Below, one piece after another: positions 51,909-62,635 of a stretch of 64,000 nucleotides of DNA. The stretch covers positions 62,001 to 126,000 of the forward strand of contig JAMKCH010088417.1 of NCBI GenBank assembly GCA_023653785.1. The letters are read 5' to 3'. The translations under genes were made by a program, and so were the position numbers. Numbering within the stretch: position 1 is the first letter of the stretch; the number at the start of each line of letters is the position of its first letter. The notes below the pieces were generated by a model that was not told where the DNA came from, searched no databases, and worked only from the letters and a program-made list of their open reading frames with translations. The DNA comes from Ophioderma brevispina. Taxonomy: Eukaryota; Echinodermata; Ophiuroidea; Amphilepidida; Ophiodermatidae.

Positions 51909-52740
51909 TCAAAACCTCATAGTATCCAGGATATACTGGATTGAGGAGCCTTTATAAGCCAGGGAGGAGGCGTGATGAGCACGTACATCATGGACCTCGC
52001 CAATGAGCACCGGATCCGACCGATCGTGATGTTTTCGGTGTTGCTTTTCGGATGGTCGAGCTAACCCAGCGGCTAACTGTGTCCTTCGCTGCCGGTACAA
52101 GATGGTGGGGCCGTGGAGATGAACAGCTGTTTTGTCTTCAGGAGCTCTTCAGGTACGTTAGGACCATTTTAGTGCCCTGACTGGGCAACAGGGTTTCTCT
52201 GACGTCCTGCAAGCCAAAGGCAGGTACGGAGAAACACTGGCGGGTGTGGAAAGACCGGGTGATTATTAGCAGAGAAAACCGCTTGTGGGAGGATGGACAC
52301 GCCGTCACTTCGACCACCGCAAGTGAGCCTAGTCAATGGACAAGCATGTATGGAAACCCCCGTCGCCCTGGAGCGACTACCACAGAAAGGCCGTTGTCCT
52401 AGATAAATCCAGGAGGCTGGCCCCTCTTCAGTGGCGTGAATTCCTCAGACGCTAAGAACTGGGGCACTAGCGGCAGATCCCAATCCGGAACAGTGAACGA
52501 AACCGGAAAAACATGCCCTCAGCAGATCCAGTGAGCCGCGAAGCTCTGCAGCCCCCGATGAGCGCTCCCCACTCGTGGTGCGGTAGCACCTGACTGGTTG
52601 GACGCCCAAACCATCATGGGAAAATTTCCGTTAGGAAATCAACGATCTGCCCTACAGACGGCAGACAGCAGCATAGATCTCGATTGGCGCAACCCTCTAT
52701 AGAAACCGGCTGAGTCGAGAATCAAAAGATTCTCTAGTTG
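51909..52740 (-). pseudogene. DIRS tyrosine recombinase (frame-broken)
   Basis: In minus order through several frames: VPDWDLPLV with FTPL (about 52.47-52.43 kb), the DIRS recombinase N-lobe signature; a catalytic-arm region near VVVAPGRRGF (about 52.36 kb); AAKDTVSRWVSSTIRKA (about 52.08-52.03 kb); and GEVHDVRAHHASSLAYKG, which contains the catalytic HxxR, at about 52.00-51.95 kb, followed by SIQYILDTMRF. The final catalytic Tyr was not located. Recombination is the integration step of DIRS elements. The copy is not intact. Confidence 0.7.
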
Positions 52741-52749
52741 ACTTCCGCC

Positions 52750-54012
52750 TTGCTTGAGAACGAGCGAGGCAGTCCTGTTCAAAAAGTCCCGCCTGAGTGT
52801 AATGTTCGGCGGAAAATGCGCCAGACAGTCAGTTTGAGAACGCGGACTGGTAACGCTCTGGGACGGTCGTGTCGGCTGGAGGACCGCTTATCAGATCCCC
52901 GCGCTGAGGGAGCAAGACGGGGGCCCCCACTAGCAGCTCCAGAAGCCGTGGGAACCACAGCTGAGCCAACAACATGGTGGGCACCAATCAGAACCAGGCA
53001 ATTGTCGGACCGAGCTACCTCTCGAGGACTATCGGTATCATCGCAATGTGGGGAAATGCGTAGGCAAGGATCCCCAACCAATCCACCACCATTGCGTCCC
53101 GACCCACGGCTCTGGGATCGTGACTCCATGAGTAGTACGCCGGAAGCTGGGGATTCACGGCGGAGGCGAATAGGTCAACGTGGGACAGATGTATCCTCAT
53201 TCCCTTATGAAAAAATGACGGCAAGACTGCCGGTGGGAGGCGCCATTCCACTGGCGCCCCCCTCACCTTCGATTGCGCCTGGCATTGCGTGCACTTCCGG
53301 GAGAGGGTGTCCGCTAGGATATTCTCCACCCCTGGTACCTGTGCTGCTCTCAGGGCCATGCCCCGTGCCTGACACCACTCTAGGAGGTCCTGACTACCTC
53401 TTGCAGAGACTTGGGTCCTTGTCCCCACTCCTTGTTGAGGTAGGTCACCACCGTCATGTTGTCGAATCGGACCAGGATCACCTTTCCCTGGTCCGGGACG
53501 ACCCATTACTTCAGTGACAGGAAGATTGCCCGCAGCTTGAGCACATTGCTATGATGGCGAGCCTGCATGGGTGACGACGGGCCCGACCAACTTCGTAGGA
53601 CCCTAAGTGGTCCCCCAGCCCGAACTTGACGGTTGTTGACAGCCGTCACGGAAAGGTGGTAATCCATGAAGGGGGTCCCCCCTCCAAAGTTGCGTGGTGG
53701 TCCACCAATGAGTCGGGGGCCGTTCAGGGGCACTGGAATCAGGGGGGACATTGGGTGGTACCAGGGACGGAAGTACCTGAGCATGTGGAATCTGGATTCC
53801 CTCATGCGTAATCTGCAGTAGGAGAACCATCCCGCTGAGGCTGGCCAGACGTCCGGAAGCCAAAGCCATAGCCTGGCTGGGACGACCTGCTCTCCAAGAT
53901 TACTCAGGCACACGGCACGACCGAGGCTACTCTCTCTGCCGAGGGCCTCACCTTGGCCGACAGAACAGTCCAATATCGCTCCCAGAACGAGAGGCCTTGG
54001 AGGAAAGTCCAT
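52750..54012 (-). pseudogene. DIRS reverse transcriptase C-terminus and RNase H
   Basis: The frame 54012-53506 has LVLGAILDCSVGQ (RT thumb), RLRMRESRFHMLRYFRPWYH and HSNVLKLRAIFLSLK (RNase H start). The frame 53506-53015 has NILADTLSRK (the ADxLSR RNase H signature), HVDLFASAVNPQLPAYYSW and ILAYAFPHIAMIP, which are hallmarks of DIRS/Ngaro RT-RNase H. It continues in other frames with VARSDNCLVLIG, LWFPRLLELLVGAPVLLP and FKLTVWR-like KLTVWRIF to about 52750. At least three frame changes are needed. Confidence 0.8.
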
Positions 54013-54126
54013 TGAAAAAACCTCCGAAAAGGTTATCCCGGGTGCGCCTCGAGCATTTCAGGGAGTCCGTGAAGGTCAAGGCACCTTGGCGAACAACTGG
54101 CGTCTAGATCTCACCGACCTGGCCGA

Positions 54127-55555
54127 CTATACGAGCGAAATGCTCGGGACCAAGTGATTAAGGTCCGATACCACGTTGAGCGTCCTATCAGTGGCGGCTT
54201 TGGAAAGTGACCTGTCCAGCTCCGTCAGGTACAGTGCCAGGTGGGCGAAAACCAACTGCTGGGTGTTGATCAGGCGTAGGCCATCCCTAGCCAGGGAGTC
54301 AAACGCCGGCAGCCGCCATCCGCTCCGTTTCCAGGGTGAACCCGGAATGGGGCGGGGGCTCGAGACTCTCCCCCCAGCGCCCTCGACCCCGGGGGAAGAG
54401 TCTGACGGGGGACGCATCCTCGAGTTCGGTCCCGAGGACATCTGACGGAGGCAGGCTTGGGCACCGCGGTGTAACAGGTAGGAGTGTCCTTTCCCGCTCG
54501 GAAGGGATGTTCCCTAACCAGGGGCTCTGTCCACCTCCACCTCGGAGTTACCGAGTCAATTGTGGTCTTAAGATCCCTTGACAGAGGTATGAAAGGCATT
54601 GAGCTTGGAGGCTTGGGCGGACGGGCGGTCACCCCGAGATCTGACCCCACTTGAGGGGGAGATTGAAACTCCAACCGCAGCGCGGTGTCGGAGAGGACCG
54701 CCGCGAAAAAATGGGGCTGAAACCTAGGGGTTAGGAGCCGGTCACGCAACTGAACTTCCACCGACTCGTAGGACTATGGCAGGGACCTATTGGGTCGCCC
54801 AGGCTCTGCAGGATGTGTGGCTCGTAAATCCCAGCGAATCGTTCCTCCAGCATCGGCTCCACCGGCTGTAGTGCCGGTGGCGTTGACGCCTCCCTGGTGG
54901 GAGGGTTTCCTTCCGCGGAACTGCGACCCCTGGGGGGGGTCTCCGGCGGAGGCTTGAGGCCGTGGAGTTCGGAGCAGCCTGCAAAGTGAAACCCTGTGCC
55001 ATAGGTGCCCAGGGGGATCGCCCAAGGGGCAGGAACGGCTCTGCGGCTGTGCCGATTGCCTGTGTCCTCACCACTTTGTGGGAAGAATGAGGAGGGCAGG
55101 TACACGCGTTTCGCCGTGAGCGACCTTGCCATTTACAGAGGGGGGACGGAGTTAAGCTCGCGACACCCAACCTCTCGTCTAGGCCCTTGTGTGGGGCCGA
55201 CGGAGGTTGGGATTGATCTCCCGTCGACCGTTTACGATCGGAGGGAGGACCAGGTTATGTCACTAGACGTGGAGGTGGCCCGCTAGGATCTCTTATGTTG
55301 TATGGTCGGGACTGGTTTGTCGCCGACCAGGCGTAGCTCCCGCACGGAGTATTCCAGGGCGGAGCTACGACCGAGGTTCGGTCCACCCCTCACTTCCGGG
55401 GCCACCCTCACTTCCGACCTGCCTGTGTCGGGTAGTTTGTAAGGGTGGAAACGTCGACCAACCATCCTCGAGGGAGGAGCGGGAAGGGTCTCATCCGTCG
55501 GAATCAGCTCAATCCTCTCCCCTTTGTGAGGAGGAGGTGGACGCCGACTCTTCAT
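54127..55555 (-). pseudogene. DIRS gag-like region
   Basis: Overlapping minus-strand frames (55555-55283, 55132-54731, 54761-54270, 54441-54127) are rich in Pro, Ser and Arg. They end with a segment QQLVFAHLALYLTELDRSLS and SDLNHLVPS of the kind found in DIRS gag-like proteins ahead of the RT. No single frame spans it, so the reading frame is broken. The assignment rests mainly on its position upstream of the RT/RNase H. Confidence 0.5.
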
Positions 55556-58096
55556 CCACGAAAGAGCTCGCTATCGCTAGCTTCAATGGTAATAGCGGTC
55601 CTCAGGACCCTGTGGGAGGCGGCTCTTTTTTTTAGCCGGCGAGCTCAGCTAGTTCGGGGGGAGCTTGCGTGTTGGCGGCAAGGGCCCTCTGGTTTCTTTT
55701 TTCTTTTCGTCGGCTCCAATCCCTCAGGATGAGGGAGAGCTGCCCATGAACAGAGGGTTATGCCAGACTGTCGCAAGAAAAGGAAATTAAGTATACCGCT
55801 ACCCATTTGGGGTGAAAGGTTCAGAGGCTCCATAAAGGCAGTGGATGTCCCGGCTTTTGGGAAAGACAGCGCCTGGCCTCGACCGGGTCCCCGGCTGGAT
55901 CAGGAACTCGACCTGGGTTAGGCTTCAAAGCCTACCCTCGGGAGAGCTGATCCAGGGTTTCCCCTGGTCGTAGTCCCGTTCAGAGCTCCACTCCCGACAA
56001 GGTGCGACTGGTTGAGTCAGACGTTTGGTTTGAATGAGTTTTTTGACGTGGAGCGTCATGGGAATGGCCTTCGAACCCCCTGCCTGCCCTCCAGGAAGAT
56101 TGGTCTGGGAGCGATCCGGTCGCGGTCTCCGACCATGACCTGGGCATCCCCGACCGTTTAGCTCGACATGGGACTGGTCTTGGAATGCCTGTCCTCAAGG
56201 AGTGGTCTAGGGAGCGACCTGGAATTTATTGGTTAAGTTGAGGATTGCACCTTTAAATAAATAAAAGGCGTGACACTGACAGTTCATGTCCACTGCGTCG
56301 CATGGTGCATCCATTGTCACGGGCGCATGTCCTGCCCCAAACACCGCACACAGGCGTGGGGTCCATGCTGGAAAGGGAACCACTTGCAGTTTTGTACTCT
56401 GGGTTACTTGGGTGGAGTCCATATTGGTGTGCTTGTTGTCCTATCTGTAAAACAGAAGAATCACAGGAAAAACTAACAGAATTAGTAAAGTGAGGACGTA
56501 GTGGGTACCCCCAAATATATAAGGCCGGACCAAGCCCCGACCCGAAAAGATTCTCTAGCCGTCGACCGGGATCCCGAGGGAAGCCCTAGAGTGGCCACGA
56601 CTAGTGGAAGGGGGCACCACTCCTCCCCTGTAAGCCCGAAGGGAGAGAGACCCTGACAGTGGTACGACCTCGCACCCAAGTCCCGACCTCTGTGGAGGAG
56701 GGAGGGGGATAGGGACGGACTTCTATGTGAACTCGAGGGATGGTTGGGGGCGGGAAGCCACTGACCTTCGACCTCGAGTATTATAGGGCACTGCGTGGAC
56801 CCCATCAATACCCCAGGCCTGGGTGTGACGACAAAGGAGAGGGAGAGGTTAGGGGCGGCCTCCCTAGTGTAAGGATGGTAGGAGCGGGGAGTCCAGACCC
56901 TTCAACTTGTAGGCGCCCAGCCGACCCTTCGGACCCCCCCCCCCCCCCCCCCGCGGAACCCTCGCCACACCCCCCCCCCCTGAGCCATACCAGGGGTGAG
57001 GGGGGGGGAACAGGGATAGAGATAGGAAAAGGTCCCCCCACCTTCCCGAACTCATAAGGGAGTACCTGGGCCGCCCGGGCCCAGAAAAGACCGGGGGCAT
57101 GAGAAAAGACCCGAATTAGACCCACTTCCGGTTTTTGAGGGAGAGGGTCCAAAATCTTTTAGATCCGTTCCAACCCATCCCTAGTCGATGGGGAGACTCT
57201 CGGTGAAAAACTCTAAACTAGTGGCATTGTCCCATTTTGGGGTGACCCCCCCCCCCCCCGATTTTCTGACTCACCTGCCCCAAAATCCCTTTACGAGGAC
57301 CCAAAGGATGCCCCCACAACCCTAAGATAGGGCCCCGGGGCTGTGGGAGCGCGCCCCAGGGGGCACAGGCAAAAAACACCCAATACAAATGACTTATGGC
57401 ACCACTGGCCCACCATACCTGAAAGTTAAAAAACATGGCATATCAGACTGAAAGACCCATTGGGGGCTGCTACCTAGGACATAAAAATAGATCATATTTT
57501 GGTCCCCAAACGGCATATCATAAAAAACCACCGTTTGTTAGGCACGACGGCCTTACCATATTCAATACTCAACATGGCGATATACGGCTAGAATATGTTT
57601 ACCCTTTTCCTGGCACTAGCCTGATCAAATAAACAGTTGAGAGAAGGCTCGTAAAAATCACCCGTTCTTCAGGAAAACGTCATCGTCATAAAGACGGAGG
57701 ATAGCAGTGGATTACAAGAGGGACCGCACCAAAATCTCGGGGCGAGGATAGGTGGCCTCTTAATGAATACAATTCGATATACGGCGAGATAAAAACAGCA
57801 AAAAAAAGTACATCTAATCGCCGAATTACACTAAATATCTTAGGATACATTTTGTCTAGAGATTTAATTAAGTGCTAGAATGACGTTTCTTGTTGGTCAG
57901 TACAGCTAATGGGCCGGCGGTAGATTGGAAAGATTTTCTGGTATGTGCGTCGCAACTACCAGCGTGTTCCAATTGAGGAAACAATTTGATAAGGACGATT
58001 TACCGCGCATGGGCGGTGAATGGCCCGAAAAGTAGTGACGCTATCGGTGGATATTTTCGTGGTAGCGAAATTTATGTGGTATATGAAGCGTTTTCA

Positions 58097-58175
58097 GGTC
58101 GGGCCCAAATGAGACATTTTGTTGCAAAAGTAAGGTAGAGGAGGGTAGCTATAGAGAGCGTTAGTGTAGCATGAG
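58097..58175. repeat. DIRS left inverted terminal repeat
   Basis: GGTCGGGCCCAAATGAGAC through AAAGTAAGGTAGAGGAGGG matches the right repeat inverted. The outer GTAGCTATAGAGAGCGTTAG forms the left extension matched by the internal complementary region. The outer boundary is uncertain by about 15 bases. Confidence 0.75.
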
Positions 58176-59016
58176 GATACATGAACTTGTTACATGCACG
58201 TGTGATTTTCGATGATTTTTAGAGTTTCTGATTTATGCTGCTGTCACAAATAGGACGAATGAGAAAACGATATGAACATGTCAGAGCATGAGAAATGAAT
58301 GTAATTTTTGGCTTCTGTTTTGAAATGCCTTTCGGACTAATGGCCTTTCGATCCTTTGGATGGGCATTATCGCCATCAGCGTGATGTCCGTCAAAGTGGC
58401 CAGAAAACCATCCTTCCTATCTCCTGCAGCAAAGATAATCAGGACACCTCGTTGGCTGAGAATTGTGGAAAATAAGGACCAAGTACAGTCCACTAACAAA
58501 ATGCACAACAATCGGGCAAGGGCCTGAACGCGCTATACGTTTCAGGCAATAGAAATTTAGAGCATGCACAGAGTTTTCTGGCCGTTTTGATGGGAAATCA
58601 TCTGATGACAAATGTCCATACAAGGATAAAACAGGACATGAAAGACATTTCATGCCCAAACACTGACGGAAGTTTTTTCATATGTTGCCTTATACGGCAA
58701 AGTGTGCAGGGAAAACATGATAGGCTTTCAAACTGAAATGTTACCTGTGACCACCTTTTCAAGAGGATTCTGTCCTCTATAGTGAAACATGAAATCTGTA
58801 GAAAATCAGCAAAACTAGTTTCTTTGAAACTAATTATTAAAATATCTTGTCAAGAAAATAATTATTATTAAATACATTTTTGGAAATATAATTATGTTTG
58901 AATGCAGACACCTTAGATTTTACAGTGTAAACAAAAAATCTAAAAATGTTCAAAATATATGAAACATGTTAAATGTACTTTTCAACGACTCTTGCATTAG
59001 CTATAGGGGCAGATAC

Positions 59017-59179
59017 TTCAAAACTTTTGGCCGGCCATTCTTCCCCACAATTACGACACAGGACCTGCCTCATAGGGCAGTCTTTCTCCAAGTGATGAGC
59101 AAGATATCCTCTTTTAGATTTTTGCACAGCCAGGCTTTCAAACACTTTATCATCTCCATATCCACATCTGAGCATGACC
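59017..59179 (-). CDS. TRAF-type zinc finger exon, upstream exon of the same gene
   Basis: The acceptor is CCATCTGCAG and the likely donor GTATCT comes after SFE. The clear frame is RGYLAHHLEKDCPMRQVLC followed by RNCGEEWPAK, with the spaced His, Cys and CxxC of TRAF zinc fingers. Upstream, VMLRCGYGDDKVFE is followed after a one-base shift by PGCAK, giving the Cys and GC pair expected just before the RGYL helix. Same strand as the 50.5-kb exon and 5' of it, so both may belong to one gene with an intron of about 8.4 kb. The 3' end is tentative. RING and MATH domains were not found. Confidence 0.55.
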
Positions 59180-60489
59180 CTGCAGATGGTTAAAAAGAAT
59201 AGAGTAATTTTATATTGGATTTGCAAATATTTCCTTTTCTAAGAAACATTGGCCAAAAAAATCCAAGCATGCTTCTCTAGGACCTGTTAGGACAAAACCA
59301 TTAAGTTCAAAAGTTGTTTGGGTTGTCTTATTGAATGGTTTTTCTGTACTTTGTTTCTAATGCCCTTCAAAAAATGTTCTCATGATCGAACAATAAAGTG
59401 CAATTTTTGAAGGAAAAAAATTGTTCCTTAGACAACCTGCTACGTTGTTTAAGATTGTAACCCATGAGCACAGTTATCCCTAAAATATGGACCAAGGGTA
59501 AAGAATACATACAAAAACAATAAAAACAAAATATTTTGGACATTAATGGTCAATTAAAATTCAATTGAACGAAAAGATAGTCACCTAAAAGGCACATTCC
59601 AAGTTTGAGATGAATTGGATTTTTCGGTGTTGATTGTTGTAATAAACACATTTATGTATAGTATAATACACCATAGGATAATGTTAATAATCCATTTCGG
59701 ATCCGGATTTATTACAAAGTTGTTCTTTTCTCTATGAAGGACATCGATTTGCGCTTCAGCACTTCCCACACTCTGTGGACAAACATTGTTGAAAATGCAA
59801 CAAAAGATGCGGTTTGTTAGAATATTGAGGACACCATCCTCTGGAAATTTCAGTTTTATAGCGTCTCCCGATAGAAAAAACCCCCATTACCCCTACAGCC
59901 AGAAATTGGTCTGGGCCAAGCCAGGTCAGAGGGTATTTCGTTGTTTATCTTGGCATTTTTTGGTCTACGCTCGCGTAAATTTGGCAGCTCGGCCAATGAG
60001 CTGCGGTAATCTTTCCCGTGTTTGTTATTCGCGCCATCTAGTCGCCATTTTATGTCATTCATATGTCAGTCAGCATTCAGTTAACCATCGTTTTTTTCTT
60101 CCCACCCACACACTCCCCATTTGTGTATTAATTTATATTTTGTGCTAATTGGGGTTTTAATTCAGACTTTAAAGGATAATTTCGGCTGTTTGCCAATTTT
60201 TTCCTTTTGCAAAATTGTTAATTTAATTTTTAGTTTTTTTGTTTTTTAGCTTTTTTAAAATTTGGTTAATAAATACTTTTGCAAGCGTTGGGCCTATTAC
60301 GTCACAAAGTTGAAGAGTGCATGCTTGTCTCTTCAAAAAGTTATCTAATTTCTTTAAAAACAAACGTTTATGCATGGCTGTCATGACATTTGTGGACATT
60401 TTATTCATTTTGGCAGCTATTGTAGTATTATGTTCAATTAATACATTTACTTCCTGTTTCAAAACTTTACTTGAGGGACAATATTAATG

Positions 60490-60880
60490 AACTGCTATCA
60501 GGTATTTCGTTATGGCGGAGCTGCTATCAGGAATATCTGGTGTTCTTATAATTATTTGAAGTCTTTCTGACAATGTATTCGAGGTTGTACCTTCTGTTTT
60601 AACCTGTCAGGTATTCGTTTGCAGAGGAGCTAAGCAGGAAAAAATCAGTGTGCTTTTGATGTACTTAGTTCAAAGAGTAGGGGGTTTGGTGAGTTTACAA
60701 TGTATCATATAATGTGGCAAGTTTCGTGCACATTGTGACAAGGATCTGAGCTGGCAGCTTTTGTCTAATTATTGATAATTTTTCCTTTAAATATCTTATT
60801 GATTAGAACATTATTCTAAGAAATATCTCATTGTAACTGCTCAGGTATTCGTCTGGCAGAGGAGCTGTCAGGAACATATC
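60490..60880. repeat. Three direct copies of an approximately 40-bp motif
   Basis: Motif AACTGCTCAGGTATTCGTCT followed by GGCAGAGGAGCTGTCAGGAA, seen at about 60490-60530, 60600-60640 and 60837-60875 with decay. Spacing is irregular (about 110 and 235 bp), so it is not a simple tandem array. Confidence 0.65.
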
Positions 60881-62281
60881 TTCTGTGATGTTGTGTGGCA
60901 TAATTATATTCAATAGTCAAAAAGGTATTTATCATGATAGGCAGGTCTCAGCCACTTAATTTAGTGTATTAATAATGATAAACTTGTTTTAGGTACTATC
61001 GTCCAGAACACTCCCTAAGGTTAGGATCACTATAGGCAAAGTTTCATCATCATGCTTGATTTAATTCTTCCTCAAATAGGCATCTTTGTGGAGCGATTTG
61101 GGCAGGTTTTTCGTCTGATCTTATTGTAGCTTACTATACAATTGAAAATTGGTATCTCCTCAAGTAGTTTCACTTTAGAGCTGCGGCTCTAGAATAGGGT
61201 TCATTCTTGGCCAATTTTCTACCAAATTTAACACTGGCTGTATTCCTCCAACCTTAGATTGTATATTCGTAATTTACTTGCTCTATATATTTGATCATTA
61301 ATAATGATGCTAAATGATAGCTGGCAGTGGCGCAATTTCTGTCTCTCCCCTTTTCCGTATTTCGTTCTGGGGGTATCTCTGATTAGCCTTCCTCCTTTGT
61401 TCTTCCATATGGCCGACAACAATAAAATCCATACAAAATTCAATTGCTAAAAAATTACATTATAAGAAATACACAATATGGGGACCAAGTGAAGGTCAAA
61501 TTGACTTTAGTCTTTTTGCGACAAGCTATATTCTCTTCCACATGAGCTGATTAAGTATACGATTGCTACACAATGTATCAGATAGCTATTCAAATTTGGA
61601 AAAGGATATCACTTTGAATTCTTGACTTACGTCCCCCTCAGTATGGTCCGAGGGTGTTGAGCGTTTTGACCCTGTACTTTAACTTGGAGCAAAGGTGACA
61701 TTTTTTCTGACACACTATTTGAATTTGCAGCAAAAGGTAATCCCAAATGCCAAGTTCGAAGGATATGAGGGGGAGTTTCTTACTATGGACCTCGGACTAT
61801 TGAATTTCACACAGGTACATGTTTTTGAGTGCACGGCCCCCCCCCAATTTAAAATTGCTGTAGCGTGAAAAACCCAAAAGCGTATGGAGTCAAAATTTTT
61901 CAGGATATGGAGTTTCTATGAATATTTTCAATACACACACAAAAAAGAAAGAAAATCCTGAGGTATGGTATACTCGATTGTTGAATTGGTATGGAATGAC
62001 CCAGCATGATTTAGCTTGATTAGATGTATTTATTTTGAAGTTTGACCAATGTTAGAAGTTATTACTCAGATTGACTCATTGACCATTTCAGAGTGATAGT
62101 AGCAAAAACACGGGGGGGGGGGGGGGTACTCAGCACAAATGACCATACGGGGACATGCCAAGTTCAGGTGTATGAATGGGATCATGCCAGTTTTTTGTAG
62201 AGGATGGGTTCATTGTTTCAAAATTTCCAATTGTTGGGAAAATTATCAAACTTTCCACAATGTGAGCCAAAAATTGTCTTT

Positions 62282-62635
62282 AAAGGGGGAGGCCCATTTA
62301 AGGATATGAAGGTTTCATTCTTGAAGATGGCCTTCGCCCCAAAAACCCCCATCTGTCAAGTTTCGCGCGATATTCAATCGGTTTTGATGTGAGAGCTAAA
62401 AACGTGCTTTTGTAAATTCCATAGAGCACTGTGTATTAAACTTAATATTGGTCGACCAAAATGGGGTAATTTCGTGAAAACTTCCAAACACTAAACAACT
62501 TTGGCTCTAAGATTCAAGGGTAAATGAGAAAAATAGTAGCTTTCTTCTTGATACCAACCTGTTGACCACTTCCAGTAAAATTGGCTTCTTGGGGACGCGG
62601 ATTTAGCAATCGGGCCAATGACCTTAAAAAATTGT
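62282..62635 (+). repeat. TIR-bearing MITE family, copy 3
   Basis: Runs from AAAGGGGGAGGCCCATTTAA to CAATCGGGCCAATGACCTTA, same order of internal blocks as copy 2, with scattered indels. Non-coding. Confidence 0.8.

Larger units (their letters stand above)
51301..58175 (-). mobile_element. DIRS-type tyrosine-recombinase retrotransposon, near full length but degraded
   Basis: This GC-rich island of about 6.9 kb sits in AT-rich DNA. In minus-strand order: left inverted terminal repeat (about 58.1 kb), leader, gag-like frames (55.6-54.1 kb), end of RT plus RNase H (54.0-52.75 kb), tyrosine recombinase (52.7-51.9 kb), internal complementary region (51591-51706) and right terminal repeat (51301-51392). 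DIRS elements replicate through a circular intermediate and insert with a tyrosine recombinase, so no target-site duplication is expected. Frames are interrupted in several places, and the front of the RT, including its YADD box, was not found between gag and the RT end, which suggests an internal deletion. Confidence 0.85.

Noticed and set aside
52738..53517. 259-codon plus-strand open frame, the longest in the window
   Set aside because: It is the antisense of the DIRS RNase H region, which has clear family motifs on the minus strand.
58281..58660. Cysteine-bearing minus-strand frames, including KRIARSGPCPI, that resemble the end of a RING finger
   Set aside because: Several frame changes would be needed to make a RING, and a RING should lie 5' of the zinc-finger exon at 59.0 kb, not 3' of it. 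Left unassigned.
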